Below, in pieces: positions 7,561-17,268 of a stretch of DNA of 64,000 nt (positions within the stretch are counted from its first letter, which is position 1; each line of letters opens with the position of its first letter). The DNA is taken from assembly GCF_009883635.2 (NCBI RefSeq), contig NZ_CP026115.2, positions 4,340,001 to 4,404,000 on the forward strand. The letters are read 5' to 3'. The position numbers were made by a program, and so were the translations under genes. A model generated the notes under the pieces. It saw only the letters and a program-made list of their open reading frames with translations, made no database searches and had not been told where the DNA came from. The stretch comes from Pseudomonas putida. GTDB taxonomy: Bacteria; Pseudomonadota; Gammaproteobacteria; Pseudomonadales; Pseudomonadaceae.

Positions 7561-10500
7561 ACCTCTACGTCGCTCAGGCCATTGCCTTGGCGACGCACCT
7601 GGATCTGCACCGGAATGCGCTCGTGCATCTCCTGCACGTGGGAGATCACTGCGACCTTGCGCCCCTGCGCCTGCAGGCCGTCGAGGGCGTCCATGGCCAG
7701 TTGCAGCGATTCCGGGTCGAGGCTGCCGAAGCCTTCGTCGATGAACAGCGATTCGATGCGCAGTGTGCTCGAAGCCATTGATGCCAGGCCCAGGGCCAGG
7801 GCCAGCGAGACCAGGAAGGTTTCACCGCCTGACAGCGAGTGCACCGAGCGCAGCTCGTCGCCCATTTCAGTGTCCAGCACCAGCAGGCCCAGGGCGCTGC
7901 CACCGCGCTTGAGGCGATAGCGGCGCGCCAGCTGGCGCAGTTGGGCGTTGGCGTGGTGCAGCAGCAGGTCGAGGTTGTAGCCTTGGGCGATCTTGCGGAA
8001 CACGTCGCCCGAGGCCGAGCCGATCAGCGCGTTCAGCCGCGCCCAGCGCTGCCATTGCTGGTAGGCCTGCTCGATTTCCCCGGCCAGGGCCTGGCTCGCC
8101 TGCTGGCGGCGCTGGTCGTCGGCCTGCTGCGCACGCAGTTCGGCGCATTGTTGTTCATGGCCGGCCATCCGCTCGCGCAGCTCGCCCAGCGCTTGCTCAA
8201 GGTTCTCGACCGAAGCATCGACGCTCATCTGCGCGGCGTGCTGCTGCAGTCGCTGTGCGCGTTCCTGGAGTAGCACGCGGCTCTGCTCGATGGCCTTCTC
8301 GGCACCTTGCAGGCGCTGGCGCAGCTCACCCAGTTGGGCGTCGTCGATGGCCAGCAGGCGATCCAGCCCGGCGTCGTCCAGCTCTGGATGCTCGGCGCGC
8401 CACTGGGCGATGTCGCCCTGCAGTTGCTGGCACTCGCTTTCCAGTGCCTGCTGCTGCTGGATATTGGCCTTGAGTTCGCTGGCCAGTTGCACGCCCTGGG
8501 TGCGCAGGTCCTGCAGGCGCTGGGCGGTGTCGGCATCGACGGCGCGGGCCTGCTCCAGCTGGCTGTCCATGTGCTGCTGCCAGGCTTCGGCGCTGGCCTG
8601 CTCGCCGAGCAGCTCGGCCAGCGCGGCCTGGGCCTGCTGACGTTGGCTGTCGAGCGCGGCGAGCTGTTGCTCTACCTGCGTCAGGGCTTGCACGCGGGCT
8701 TGCTGCTGGTCGCGCAGCTTGTCCAGCTGCACCTGGCGCGCTTGCTGTTCTTCCTGCTCGTCCTTGCGCTGCTCCAACTGTTGCAGGCGCTGGGCAATCT
8801 GCTGGTCGAGGGCGAGGAAGGCATTGGCCGGGTCATCGCTCAGGGCATTGAGTACGTCGCCCGGGAGTACGTTGGCCAAGTCCTTGAGACCCTGCTCTAG
8901 CTGCTGCTCATCACTGGCCAAGGCCTGGTGCTGCTGGTCGAGATGGCGCTGGGCCTGTTGCTGGGCTTCCTGCGCTGCCTGCAGTTGCTGGTTGAGGCGG
9001 GCGGCATCCTTCTGCAGGGCGAGCAGGGCGCTCAGGCGCTTCTCGTCCTTGCCGACTTCTTCGTCGAGGCGCCGCAGCTGGCTGTCGAGCCAGGCACTGC
9101 GGGCCTTGTCGTCCTGCGGGGCGAGGGCGGGCCAGAGGCTGTGCGCCTGCACCTGCGCCACCAGCGGTTGCAGCTGTTCGCCAAGCTGCTGCTGTTGCTG
9201 CTGATAGTCCTTGAGCTGGGCGTTGACCACGCCGAGCTGGGTGCGCAGCTCGACCAGCTTGCCGTTGAGGGTTTCGACCTGTTTTTGCGCGGCTTCTTCT
9301 TCAACCTGGTCATGGCGACCAAGGCTCTGCAGCAGGGCTTCAGGTTGATGGAACGGGTGTTCGGCACTGCCACATACCGGGCAGGGCTCGCCATCGCGCA
9401 ACTGGCCGCGCAGTTCCTCAACGCTGGTATTGCGCGCCAGGCGCTGGCGTTCCAGCAACTGGCGAGTGAGGTTGAGCGCCTGTTCGGCGGCCTCCAGTTC
9501 GGCCTTGGCTGCCGTGCCTTTGCCGATCAGTTGCTGGCGTTGCTGCATGGCCTGCTGCTGACGCTCACGCAGGGCATCGAGTTGCTGACGCAGCTCCTGT
9601 TCACGGCCATGCAGGCGCGACAACTCCTCGACGGCGCGTTGCTGCTTGCGGTTGTCCTGCAGCATGTTGCCGAGCAGGTCGATCTGTTCGGCCAGGGCTT
9701 GGGGTTCGGCCTTGGCTTCGCGGAACAGCAGCTCGAAGTGGTCACGCTGGGTCTGCAGCTGGACATTGGCCTGGCTGGCCAGGGCCTGCAGGCCGGGCAG
9801 TTCCTCGCGACCCTTGGCCAGGCGACCACCGATCAGCATCACCTGCTTGAGTTGTGGCAGGTAGGCCTGCCAGGCATTGGCCAGGCCGGCCAGGTGCTGG
9901 CTGTCGGCCAGGGCGGTGTCGATCTGGGTCAGTTGCTGCTGGCTGCGCTGCTGATTCTCTTCCGTTTGCTGCAGTTGCTGCTGGCCTTCGGCGACCTGCT
10001 GCGCGGCCTGATCGCAGGCGCTGCGTTGCCCCGCCAGTTGTTGGTCGAGACGTATCAGGCTGTCCTGGCCGGCGAAGGCCTGGCGCAGGCGTGGGGCATT
10101 TTCGCTGTGCAGGGTCTGGCTCTGCGCCAGAGCCTCGCGAGACGCCAGCAATGCTTGTTCCAGCTCTGCGGTGCGCGTGTGCAATTCGGTTTGCTGGCGC
10201 TGTTGCTCGGCAATCTGCGCAGCGACCGGTGCCAGTTGCGCGCCGAGCATCTGCTGGCGGTGGAACTGGTGGCGCTGCGGCGCCAGGCGCTCCAGGCGTT
10301 GCAGGTCGAGGCGCTGCTCGGCCAGTTGCTGCCAGTCCTGTTCGGCGGCTTGCAGGGTGGCGCTGGCTTCGGCGTGCTGGGCCTGCAACTGGCGTTGTTC
10401 ATTGAGCCAGTTGCGTTGCTGCTCGAGCCGGCGCTCGCCGGCCTGGTCGGTCTTGAACTGCTGCAACGCCTGCTCCAGGCGCTGGTCGAGTTCGGCGCGG

Positions 10501-11195
10501 GCTTCGGCGGCCATCGGCAACAAGTGACTGGCGCGGTCATTGAGGGCTTTGTGTGCTTCGCCGGTTTCCCGCGCCTTGCTGAAGGCACGCTGGCCGAGAC
10601 GGGTGTAGATGGCGGTGTTGGTGAGCTTTTCCAGCAGCTCGCTGCGCTCCTTGTCGTCAGCCTTGAGGAAGGCGCCGAACTCGCTTTGCGCCAGCATCAC
10701 CGCGCGGGTGAACTGCTCGAAATTCAGGCCAAGGCGGGCTTCGATCAGTTGCTTGTATTCGCTCTTGCCGCTGCCCAGCACCTGTTCGCTGTCCAGGTCG
10801 TACAGGCTCTGGCGGCTGAACTGCAGCTTGCCGTTGGCTTTGTCGCGGGCGCGGTTGGCTTCCCAGCGGGCGCGGTAGCGGTGGCCGTCGATGCCGACGA
10901 AGTCGACTTCGGCAAAGCCGCTGCCGGTGCCACGGCGCAACAGGTTGCGCGGGTCGGACGTGGGGATTTCGCCGTCGCCGTCCGGTACCTTGGCTTCGCG
11001 GCCGATGTCGTTCAGGCGCGGAACCGTGCCGAACAGGGCCAGGCACAGGGCATCGAGCAAGGTGCTCTTGCCGGCGCCGGTCGGCCCGGTGATGGCGAAC
11101 AGGCCGGCGCTGGCCAGGGGCTCGGCGGTAAAGTCGATGTCGACCGGGCCGGCCAGGGATGCCAGGTTCTTCAGGCGGATGGCGAGAATCTTCAT
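7551..11195 (-). CDS. sbcC: Exonuclease subunit SbcC (Rad50-like SMC ATPase)
   Basis: 1214 residues with the Rad50/SbcC plan: Walker A GPTGAGKST near residue 38, two long Gln/Glu/Ala-rich coiled coils, a central zinc hook CPVC at about 604-607, a second coil, the ABC signature HSLSGGETFLVSLALALG near 1120 and Walker B LFIDEGFGSLD. With SbcD it forms an ATP-dependent nuclease that opens hairpins and processes double-strand ends and palindromes. It overlaps the sbcD stop by four bases (ATGA). Its presence is relevant because this genome carries many long palindromes. Confidence 0.96.
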   Translation of the reverse strand: MKILAIRLKNLASLAGPVDIDFTAEPLASAGLFAITGPTGAGKSTLLDALCLALFGTVPRLNDIGREAKVPDGDGEIPTSDPRNLLRRGTGSGFAEVDFVGIDGHRYRARWEANRARDKANGKLQFSRQSLYDLDSEQVLGSGKSEYKQLIEARLGLNFEQFTRAVMLAQSEFGAFLKADDKERSELLEKLTNTAIYTRLGQRAFSKARETGEAHKALNDRASHLLPMAAEARAELDQRLEQALQQFKTDQAGERRLEQQRNWLNEQRQLQAQHAEASATLQAAEQDWQQLAEQRLDLQRLERLAPQRHQFHRQQMLGAQLAPVAAQIAEQQRQQTELHTRTAELEQALLASREALAQSQTLHSENAPRLRQAFAGQDSLIRLDQQLAGQRSACDQAAQQVAEGQQQLQQTEENQQRSQQQLTQIDTALADSQHLAGLANAWQAYLPQLKQVMLIGGRLAKGREELPGLQALASQANVQLQTQRDHFELLFREAKAEPQALAEQIDLLGNMLQDNRKQQRAVEELSRLHGREQELRQQLDALRERQQQAMQQRQQLIGKGTAAKAELEAAEQALNLTRQLLERQRLARNTSVEELRGQLRDGEPCPVCGSAEHPFHQPEALLQSLGRHDQVEEEAAQKQVETLNGKLVELRTQLGVVNAQLKDYQQQQQQLGEQLQPLVAQVQAHSLWPALAPQDDKARSAWLDSQLRRLDEEVGKDEKRLSALLALQKDAARLNQQLQAAQEAQQQAQRHLDQQHQALASDEQQLEQGLKDLANVLPGDVLNALSDDPANAFLALDQQIAQRLQQLEQRKDEQEEQQARQVQLDKLRDQQQARVQALTQVEQQLAALDSQRQQAQAALAELLGEQASAEAWQQHMDSQLEQARAVDADTAQRLQDLRTQGVQLASELKANIQQQQALESECQQLQGDIAQWRAEHPELDDAGLDRLLAIDDAQLGELRQRLQGAEKAIEQSRVLLQERAQRLQQHAAQMSVDASVENLEQALGELRERMAGHEQQCAELRAQQADDQRRQQASQALAGEIEQAYQQWQRWARLNALIGSASGDVFRKIAQGYNLDLLLHHANAQLRQLARRYRLKRGGSALGLLVLDTEMGDELRSVHSLSGGETFLVSLALALGLASMASSTLRIESLFIDEGFGSLDPESLQLAMDALDGLQAQGRKVAVISHVQEMHERIPVQIQVRRQGNGLSDVEVCG

Positions 11196-12430
11196 GGCTG
11201 TTCCTCTTCCAGCTGGACGTCCTGCAGCAGCAGGGCGAAATCGGCCAGGGCCTGCTCGTCGACGGGGTTGCCGTAAGCCTGCTCCCAGGCGCGGCTGAAC
11301 AGGTCCTGCGGGGTCATCTGCGCCAGTTCGACGAATGCCAGGTCGTCGTCTTCGCTGTTGTTGCGGCCAGCATACTCAGCGCTGATGCGGATCAAGCGCA
11401 CGGCCTTGCCCTCAAGCGCGGTTTCGATCTGTAGGCGCAGATCGGGTTGCGGTTCGTCCAGAATCACGCGCACCTCCAGCCAAGGCTGGCGGTTGGGGTC
11501 TTCGAGCAGGTCGATCACCGGTAGCTCGGCCAGTTGCTCGAGCAGTTCGCCCAGCGGCGCCGGGCCGACCCGCTGCAAGGCCACCGCACGCGGTACCGGG
11601 CGCGGCTCGACGCTGACCAGCTCGCTACCGTCGAGTTCGACTTCCACCACCTGGTGCGGGTAGTTGATTTCGGCGAACGACAGCGGGATCGGCGAGCCGC
11701 TGTAGCGGATGCGGCTTTCGCGGTTGACCTTCTGCGGCTTGTGCAGGTGGCCGAGCGCCACGTAGCTGATCGACTTGTCGAACAGCTTGGCCGGCAAGGC
11801 CTCGGCATTGCCGATGATCAGGCTGCGCTCGGAGTCTTCCGACACCGCACCACCGGCCATGTGCGCATGGCTGATGGCGATCAGTGCCTGGTCCTTCTTG
11901 CGCTTTTTCTGCGCCGCGCCAATCAGCTGCTGGTGCACCTGGGTGATGCCTTGCAGGTAGTCGTCGCCCAGTTGCGGGCCGGTCACTTCGGCCGGGCGCA
12001 GGAAGGGCAGGGCCAGGCACCAGGCGGCGACCTTGCCGCGGCCGTTGGTCAGCGGTATCAGCAGGCGCTCGGCATCCAGCTGGCCTTCGTCGAGCCAGTG
12101 CACACGGCCTAGCGCGTGGGTGCGCAGGCGGCGCATGAGCGCGGCGGGCAGCTCGATGCGCGAGCCGGAGTCGTGGTTGCCGGCGATCATCACGATGTCC
12201 AGCTTCGGCTGCTGCTCGTGGGCCTGGACGATGAAGTCGTAGAGTCGCTCCTGGGCTTTGACCGGCGGGTTGACCGTGTCGAAAATGTCGCCGGCGATCA
12301 GCAACGCGTCCGGCTGGCGCAGGCGCAGCTGGCCGAGCAGCCAGTCGAGGAAGCAGGCGTGTTCGAAGTCGCGTTCCTGGCCGTGCAGGCTTTGGCCCAG
12401 GTGCCAGTCGGAGGTGTGAAACAGACGCAT
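11192..12430 (-). CDS. sbcD: Exonuclease subunit SbcD (Mre11-like)
   Basis: 412 residues of a metallophosphoesterase nuclease. Metal-site motifs: TSDWHLGQ (motif I), GDIFD (II), IAGNHDS (III), ISHAHMAG (IV) and ALGHLHKPQ (V), followed by the SbcD cap region. Catalytic partner of SbcC. The ATG at 12430 follows a spacer of over 100 bases to the repeat element at 12.55-12.85 kb, so the sbcDC-GST transcript probably starts between them. Confidence 0.96.
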   Translation of the reverse strand: MRLFHTSDWHLGQSLHGQERDFEHACFLDWLLGQLRLRQPDALLIAGDIFDTVNPPVKAQERLYDFIVQAHEQQPKLDIVMIAGNHDSGSRIELPAALMRRLRTHALGRVHWLDEGQLDAERLLIPLTNGRGKVAAWCLALPFLRPAEVTGPQLGDDYLQGITQVHQQLIGAAQKKRKKDQALIAISHAHMAGGAVSEDSERSLIIGNAEALPAKLFDKSISYVALGHLHKPQKVNRESRIRYSGSPIPLSFAEINYPHQVVEVELDGSELVSVEPRPVPRAVALQRVGPAPLGELLEQLAELPVIDLLEDPNRQPWLEVRVILDEPQPDLRLQIETALEGKAVRLIRISAEYAGRNNSEDDDLAFVELAQMTPQDLFSRAWEQAYGNPVDEQALADFALLLQDVQLEEEQP

Positions 12431-12547
12431 GGATGACCTGTCGGTGTCGAGTCAGCAAGCCGGGGGCTTGGCGTGAATGATGGGCTTTGCGGAGCCGGGT
12501 ATGGTAACCCAAGCTTGGGTTGATTGAGTTTCTGATTGCGTCAGGGC

Positions 12548-12850
12548 TGCCAGGTGCCTGGCGGGGGAGATTCAGCGCCTGTGAGATCGAGCGCCGCCCG
12601 CGCGGCGCATCGCGTGCTTTGCACGCTCCTACGTTTATTTCTGGCCAGTAACGCCTGTGGCAGGCGCGCGCGACCGCTTTTGTTTGTACGGCGCGATACC
12701 AAGCCATGCACCAAGGCGTTCGCGCGTAAATCCCACAGGAATAATTGGCCCGAAACAAACGTAGGAGCGAGCGTAGCTCGCGATGCGCCGCGCGGGCGGC
12801 GCTCGATCTCACAGGCGCTGAAAATCCGGAGGCATGCACCTCTCAGCCAC
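12548..12850. repeat. Long inverted-repeat noncoding element, copy A
   Basis: About 300 bp made of two imperfect inverted arms and a unique core. The well-matched inner arms are about 12571-12648 and 12746-12824 (left CAGCGCCTGTGAGATCGAGC..., right its reverse complement), differing at a handful of positions. Weaker symmetry continues about 25 bases outward on both sides (GCTG-AATC ... GCACC ... CAGCC). The core (12649-12745) includes ACGCCTGTGG and AAGGCGTTCGCGCG and is shared with copy B at 23.3 kb. No transposase is encoded; ORFs across it are accidental. It fills the 424-base gap between batD and sbcD. Confidence 0.85.
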
Positions 12851-12854
12851 CCCC

Positions 12855-14480
12855 TCACTTCGGATAAAGCGGCGGCAAACTCCCACTCTCGCCCGCAGGC
12901 AACAACACCTGTTCCGCCGGCGGAATCGTGCCAATCGCCCGCCACAGATCCTCACCCTGCCAATATTGCCCACTCTCGCTGTAAAGCGCCCCGTTCAACC
13001 CATCCAGCGCATCCGACAGCGGCACGAAGCGCGCCGCCATCTCGGCCAGGGTTTCCGGCTGCTGCCGCGCCCATGCATCGAGCGCCTGGCGAGTAGCCTG
13101 TGGATCGTTGGCCTGGCAGGCGCGCTTGAGGTCGTCCAGCAGGGTGCGCGGGCTTGGGCCGTTCTGCGCGGCACGCAGCACCGCTGGTTGCGAGCGGGCG
13201 CGCCACCACAGGGCGAAGCCGAGCACCGTGGTCAGGGCGAACAGCAGGGTGGCGAGCTGCCAGGGCCAGAGCAGGTGGCTGGCGCCGCTGCTGTCGCCGG
13301 CCGGGGAGTCGGCGCTCAGCGCCGGGTTGTCCAGCACGTCCAGGGTGCGCGCCGGCAGGCTGCTGTGCTCCAGATGGTCTTCGCGGGTGTTCCACCAAGT
13401 GACTTCCACTGCCGGCAAGGCCAGGTTGCCGCTGTGGGTCGGCACCAGGGCTTCGCGTTCCTCGCGGTTGGCGGTCATGCCGCGCTCGCTGATCTCGTTG
13501 CGCAGCACCGGCTGGTCGGGGTAACGGCGCAGGCCGACGATTTCGGTGGCGGGCAGCTGCGGCAGCTGGGTGCTCGACAGGCCTTCGGCGCGCAGGGTGA
13601 TGCTGCGCGTCAGCGAGTCGCCGATCTGTGGCTGCTGGCTTGCCGGGTCGGGGTTCCAGTGTTCTTCCAGGGTCAGGCTGCGCGCCGGCAGCCACGGCAC
13701 GTTGGCGGGCCAGTCGGCGGGAATGGGGCGCACGGCCAGGCGCAGCGGCAACGAACTGACCTGGACCTGGCGGCCTGCCCGGGCGGTGCCGGCGGCCTGC
13801 TGGCCGTTGTCGGCGGCGGTGGCGGTGAAGGTCAACGGTGGGATGTCCAGGTCACCGCTCTGTTGCGGATACACCGCGTAGCGGGTTTCGATCACCCCGT
13901 GGCGCACGCCGTTGATTTCTTTCTCGTAGGTGCGCGATTCACCCAGCGGCTCAACCTTGGCGTTTTCCAGCTGCAGCGGGCTCAGGCTGCTGTCGTCGTA
14001 CAGCGACACCGAATGGTAGATGCGCAGGGTCAGCACGGCCTGGGCCTGGACGTACACTTCGTTGCTGTCCAGTGTGGCCTCGACGAACACCTGCGAGGCG
14101 ATTTCCGGGCGGCTGCTGTCGGCCTGCAGCACTTGCAGGTCGATGGCCTGGCTGTGCGACTGGCCCAGCTGCAGTTCGGGGATGCGCAGGCTGCCGCTGC
14201 GCCGTGGCAGCAGGGTGATGATCCAGCGGGTGCTGGCGCGGGTTTCCCCGTCGAGGGTGTGCAGGCTGTTCAGCTGGCGTGTGCCGCGTACTTCGAAGTC
14301 GCTGTCCAGGGCGTGCAGGTCGGGCTTGCCGAACTGGGTCACGTCCTGGCTTTCGAGGGTCAGCTCAAGGGTTTCGCCGGCCTCCAGGCGCGTGCGGTCG
14401 ACGCTGGCCTGCAGCGTGGGTAGGGCCTGGGCCATGACGGCCCACAACAGGCTGAGTAGAAAGACGCCGAAGCGACTCAT
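12855..14480 (-). CDS. batD: BatD family protein
   Basis: 541 residues: signal peptide, BatD beta-domains (SVDRTRLEAGETLELTLES at the mature start, repeated similar domains to about 400), one TM helix near 425-445 and a cytoplasmic tail. BatD proteins belong to the Bacteroides aerotolerance (Bat) system and are thought to form envelope complexes with BatA and BatB. It overlaps the batB stop by four bases. Last gene of the operon that starts with moxR; the repeat element begins four bases after its stop. The molecular function is not established. Confidence 0.88.
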   Translation of the reverse strand: MSRFGVFLLSLLWAVMAQALPTLQASVDRTRLEAGETLELTLESQDVTQFGKPDLHALDSDFEVRGTRQLNSLHTLDGETRASTRWIITLLPRRSGSLRIPELQLGQSHSQAIDLQVLQADSSRPEIASQVFVEATLDSNEVYVQAQAVLTLRIYHSVSLYDDSSLSPLQLENAKVEPLGESRTYEKEINGVRHGVIETRYAVYPQQSGDLDIPPLTFTATAADNGQQAAGTARAGRQVQVSSLPLRLAVRPIPADWPANVPWLPARSLTLEEHWNPDPASQQPQIGDSLTRSITLRAEGLSSTQLPQLPATEIVGLRRYPDQPVLRNEISERGMTANREEREALVPTHSGNLALPAVEVTWWNTREDHLEHSSLPARTLDVLDNPALSADSPAGDSSGASHLLWPWQLATLLFALTTVLGFALWWRARSQPAVLRAAQNGPSPRTLLDDLKRACQANDPQATRQALDAWARQQPETLAEMAARFVPLSDALDGLNGALYSESGQYWQGEDLWRAIGTIPPAEQVLLPAGESGSLPPLYPK

Positions 14481-16195
14481 CGTGTTTTTTCCTGATGCAA
14501 TTGCTGTTCATACCAGAATTTGCGCCGCAACAGCTCCGCCGGGTTGTCGGGGATCTCGCGCAGCCATTGTTCCAGGGCCTGTCGCTGTTCGGCATCGAGG
14601 CTGGTCGATACCGGGCGCTGCGGCGGCTGGGTGATGCTGTCGTCATCGCCGCCCTGGTTGCCAGGCGCCGCCTGGCTGTTGTTGCTGCCTTCGCCGGGTT
14701 GTTCGGCCTTGGCCTGTTCCTCACTGCCGGGCGTGCCTTGGGTAGGGCTGCTGGCCGAGCTGCTGTTGCCTTCGGTTTCACTGCCGGGGGTACCTTGGGC
14801 ATCGCTGTTGGCCGGTTGCTCCTCGGCCTGGGCCTCACGTTGCTGCAGCAGTTGCTGCACCAGCGCCTGGTTGGCCAGTGCCGGCTGCAGGTCGGGCTGG
14901 CGCTCCAGGGCCTGTTCGTAGGCATCCAGGGCGGCTTCCAGTTCGCCACTGCGGGCCAGGGCATTGCCTCGATTGTAGTGGGCTGCGGCGCTGTCGCCCT
15001 GGGCGAAGGCCTCGGCGGCACCGGCATAGTCGCCGGCCTGGTACAGCGCCATGCCGCGCCATTGCGGGTCGTGGAAGTGCCGGGCGGCGTCTGCCGGGCG
15101 TTGTTTGCGCAGCAGCATCTGGCCCTGTTGATCGGGGCGCAGCCACAAGTCATTGAACTCGAAGGCCTGGCTCGGTTGCGGCAGGGCCAGCAGCAGCGGC
15201 AGGCAGAACAGCCAGCCGCGGCGCCCGGCACAGGCGGCCAGCAGCAACAACGGCAGCAACAGCCAGTAGCCCTGGTCGGCCCAGCTGTCCAGTTGCAGGG
15301 TCTGGCCGGCATCGTGCAGGTGGCGCGGGTTGTCGAACAGGCCAAGGCCGCGCAGGTCGAGGTCGTCGATGCGGGCATGGCGGTAGCGCCCGCCGGTACC
15401 ACTGATGAAGGCCTTGAGGCTGGCGCTGTCGAGTCGCGGCAGGAGGATGCCACCCTGGTCATCCTTGAGGTACTCGCCATTGGCCTGGCGCACTGGCGCG
15501 CCGTCGCCGGTGCCGATGCCGAGCATCAGCAGGCTCGGGCCCTGGCGGCCGAGGGCCTGGGTGATGCCTTGGCGCTCCGGCGCGCTCAGCGCCGAGCCGA
15601 CCAGCAGCAGGCGACCCTGGCCGAGGCCGCTCTGGGCCAGCAGGGCCAGGCCTTTTTGTACGGCCAGGTCGGCGCGTTGACCGGGTTTGGGCATGATCGA
15701 CGGGTCGATGGCTTCCAGCAGGTTACGCGTGGTGCCAAGGTCATCCGACAGCGGCACCAGGGTGTGCGCACTGCCGGCATAGACGATCAGCGCGGTCTGG
15801 CTGTCATTGCGGTGTTCGAGCAGGTCGAGGATCTTGCGCCGGGCCTGTTCCAGGCGGTTGGGCGCAACGTCTTCGGCAAGCATCTGCGGGGTCAGTTCGA
15901 GCAGGATCACCAGCGGGTCGGCCGGACGCTGGCGGGTTTCTTCCAGGCGCTGCCAGCTCGGCCCGAGCAGGGCCAGCACCACCAGCAGCCAGGCCAGGCC
16001 CAGGGCCACCCACGGCAGCTTGCTGTTGCTGCCGCTACCACCGCCAAGCAGCACCGGGTGAAACGCTGGCGGCAGGATCATCTGCCAGCGCCCGGCGCGT
16101 TTGCGTCGGTGCCACAGTTTGAACAGCAGCCAGCCGAGCAGGGGCACGACCAGCAGCCAGAGCGGGCGCAGCCATTGTGGCCAGAAATCGATCAT
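14477..16195 (-). CDS. batB: BatB-like VWA/TPR membrane protein
   Basis: 572 residues: two N-terminal TM helices, a VWA domain (about 85-290), TM helices around 310-345, TPR repeats (GDYAGAAEAFAQGDSAAAHY, NRGNALARSGELEAALDAYE), then a low-complexity Gln/Ser/Glu/Pro linker with repeated QGTPGSE and a charged C terminus. The MIDAS position reads LELTPQM instead of DxSxS, so metal binding is probably lost, unlike BatA. The start at 16195 overlaps the BatA stop (ATGA); an upstream in-frame start at 16300 would run through batA. Likely a scaffold in the Bat complex. Confidence 0.88.
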   Translation of the reverse strand: MIDFWPQWLRPLWLLVVPLLGWLLFKLWHRRKRAGRWQMILPPAFHPVLLGGGSGSNSKLPWVALGLAWLLVVLALLGPSWQRLEETRQRPADPLVILLELTPQMLAEDVAPNRLEQARRKILDLLEHRNDSQTALIVYAGSAHTLVPLSDDLGTTRNLLEAIDPSIMPKPGQRADLAVQKGLALLAQSGLGQGRLLLVGSALSAPERQGITQALGRQGPSLLMLGIGTGDGAPVRQANGEYLKDDQGGILLPRLDSASLKAFISGTGGRYRHARIDDLDLRGLGLFDNPRHLHDAGQTLQLDSWADQGYWLLLPLLLLAACAGRRGWLFCLPLLLALPQPSQAFEFNDLWLRPDQQGQMLLRKQRPADAARHFHDPQWRGMALYQAGDYAGAAEAFAQGDSAAAHYNRGNALARSGELEAALDAYEQALERQPDLQPALANQALVQQLLQQREAQAEEQPANSDAQGTPGSETEGNSSSASSPTQGTPGSEEQAKAEQPGEGSNNSQAAPGNQGGDDDSITQPPQRPVSTSLDAEQRQALEQWLREIPDNPAELLRRKFWYEQQLHQEKTR

Positions 16196-17268
16196 CGGCG
16201 TTTCCTCAGGCGCAGGCGTTTCAGGCGCTGGCGCCATTCCGGATGGGGCTGCAGGAAACGCGGTTTGCGCAGCACCTTGTGCAGCAGGTTGTCGGGCCAT
16301 TGCACCGCCACCACCAGCAACACGCTGAGCAGCAGGGCCAAGGCCAGCGGCCAGGCATACAGGGCTTTGGCGGTGCGCGCCTGGGTCGGTTGCTGGGCCA
16401 CTGGCTCCAGCTGGTCGAGGGTGTCGCCGATGGCGTTCAGCTCGGCACCGTCATGGGCGCGGAAGTAGGCACCGTGGGTGATGTCGGCAATTTCCTTGAG
16501 CGACGCTTCGTCGAGGTCCAGGCTCGGGTTCAGGCCGAGCAGGCCGGGCGTGCCGCTGGCCTCGGGGTTGGCGCCGATGCCGATGGTGTAGATGCGCACG
16601 CCTTCCTGGGCAGCCAGGCGGGCGGCGGTCAGCGGGTGGATCTGCCCACCGTTGTTGGCGCCATCGGTGACCAGCACCAATACCCGGCTTTGTGCCGGGC
16701 GTTGGCGCAGGCGCTTGACCGCCAGGCCGATGGCGTCACCGATGGCGGTGTTCTTGCCGGCGATGCCAATCTGCGCTTCGTCAAGGAAGGTGCGCACGGT
16801 GCGCCGGTCGAAGGTCAGCGGGGCCTGCAGGTAGGCCTGGCTGCCAAACAGGATCAGGCCGACACGGTCGCCTTCGCGGTCCTGCAGGAAGTCGCCGAGC
16901 AGCGCCTTGACCAGGTCGAGGCGGCTGATGTCTTCGTCTTTCCACTGCATGTCGGGGAAGTCCATCGAGCCCGACACATCCACCGCCACCAGCAGGTCGC
17001 GGCCGCTGGCGGCCACCGGCACCGGCTCACCGAGCCATTGCGGGCGCGCCGCGGCCAGCAGCAGTAACAGCCAGATCAGCACATACGGCGCCTGCTGGCG
17101 CAGGGTCGGCAGATTCAGGCGTGCGCGGCGCCCGGCCAGGCCTTCCAGCTCGTCGAGGAAGCCGACCTTGAGCACCGGCTCGCCGCTGTCGGCGGCGGGC
17201 AGCACCAGGCGCGCCAGCCACGGCAGCGGCAGCAGCGCGAAGACCCACGGCCAGGCCAGTTCAAACAT
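16192..17268 (-). CDS. batA: BatA-like VWA membrane protein
   Basis: 358 residues: N-terminal TM helix, another near 62-80, a VWA domain with intact MIDAS (VDVSGSMD, then T in NTAIGDAIG and D in LVTDGANNGG), and a C-terminal TM helix near 320. MoxR AAA+ ATPases typically act on VWA proteins of this kind, so BatA is the probable effector of the adjacent moxR. It overlaps the DUF4381 gene by eight bases and batB by four. Confidence 0.9.
   Translation of the reverse strand: MFELAWPWVFALLPLPWLARLVLPAADSGEPVLKVGFLDELEGLAGRRARLNLPTLRQQAPYVLIWLLLLLAAARPQWLGEPVPVAASGRDLLVAVDVSGSMDFPDMQWKDEDISRLDLVKALLGDFLQDREGDRVGLILFGSQAYLQAPLTFDRRTVRTFLDEAQIGIAGKNTAIGDAIGLAVKRLRQRPAQSRVLVLVTDGANNGGQIHPLTAARLAAQEGVRIYTIGIGANPEASGTPGLLGLNPSLDLDEASLKEIADITHGAYFRAHDGAELNAIGDTLDQLEPVAQQPTQARTAKALYAWPLALALLLSVLLVVAVQWPDNLLHKVLRKPRFLQPHPEWRQRLKRLRLRKRR

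Noticed and set aside
8928..11276. A long plus-strand hydrophobic frame opposite sbcC, resembling a membrane protein
   Set aside because: Leu-rich because it is the complement of Gln/Ala coiled-coil codons of SbcC. No start signal and no TM pattern of a real protein.
12536..12839. ORFs on both strands inside the inverted-repeat element, with similar predicted peptides in copy B
   Set aside because: The peptides resemble each other because the DNA repeats do. Frames are not kept between copies, and there are no ribosome sites.
14495..16468. A long plus-strand frame opposite batB
   Set aside because: Shadow of batB and batA; only the minus strand carries VWA and TPR motifs.
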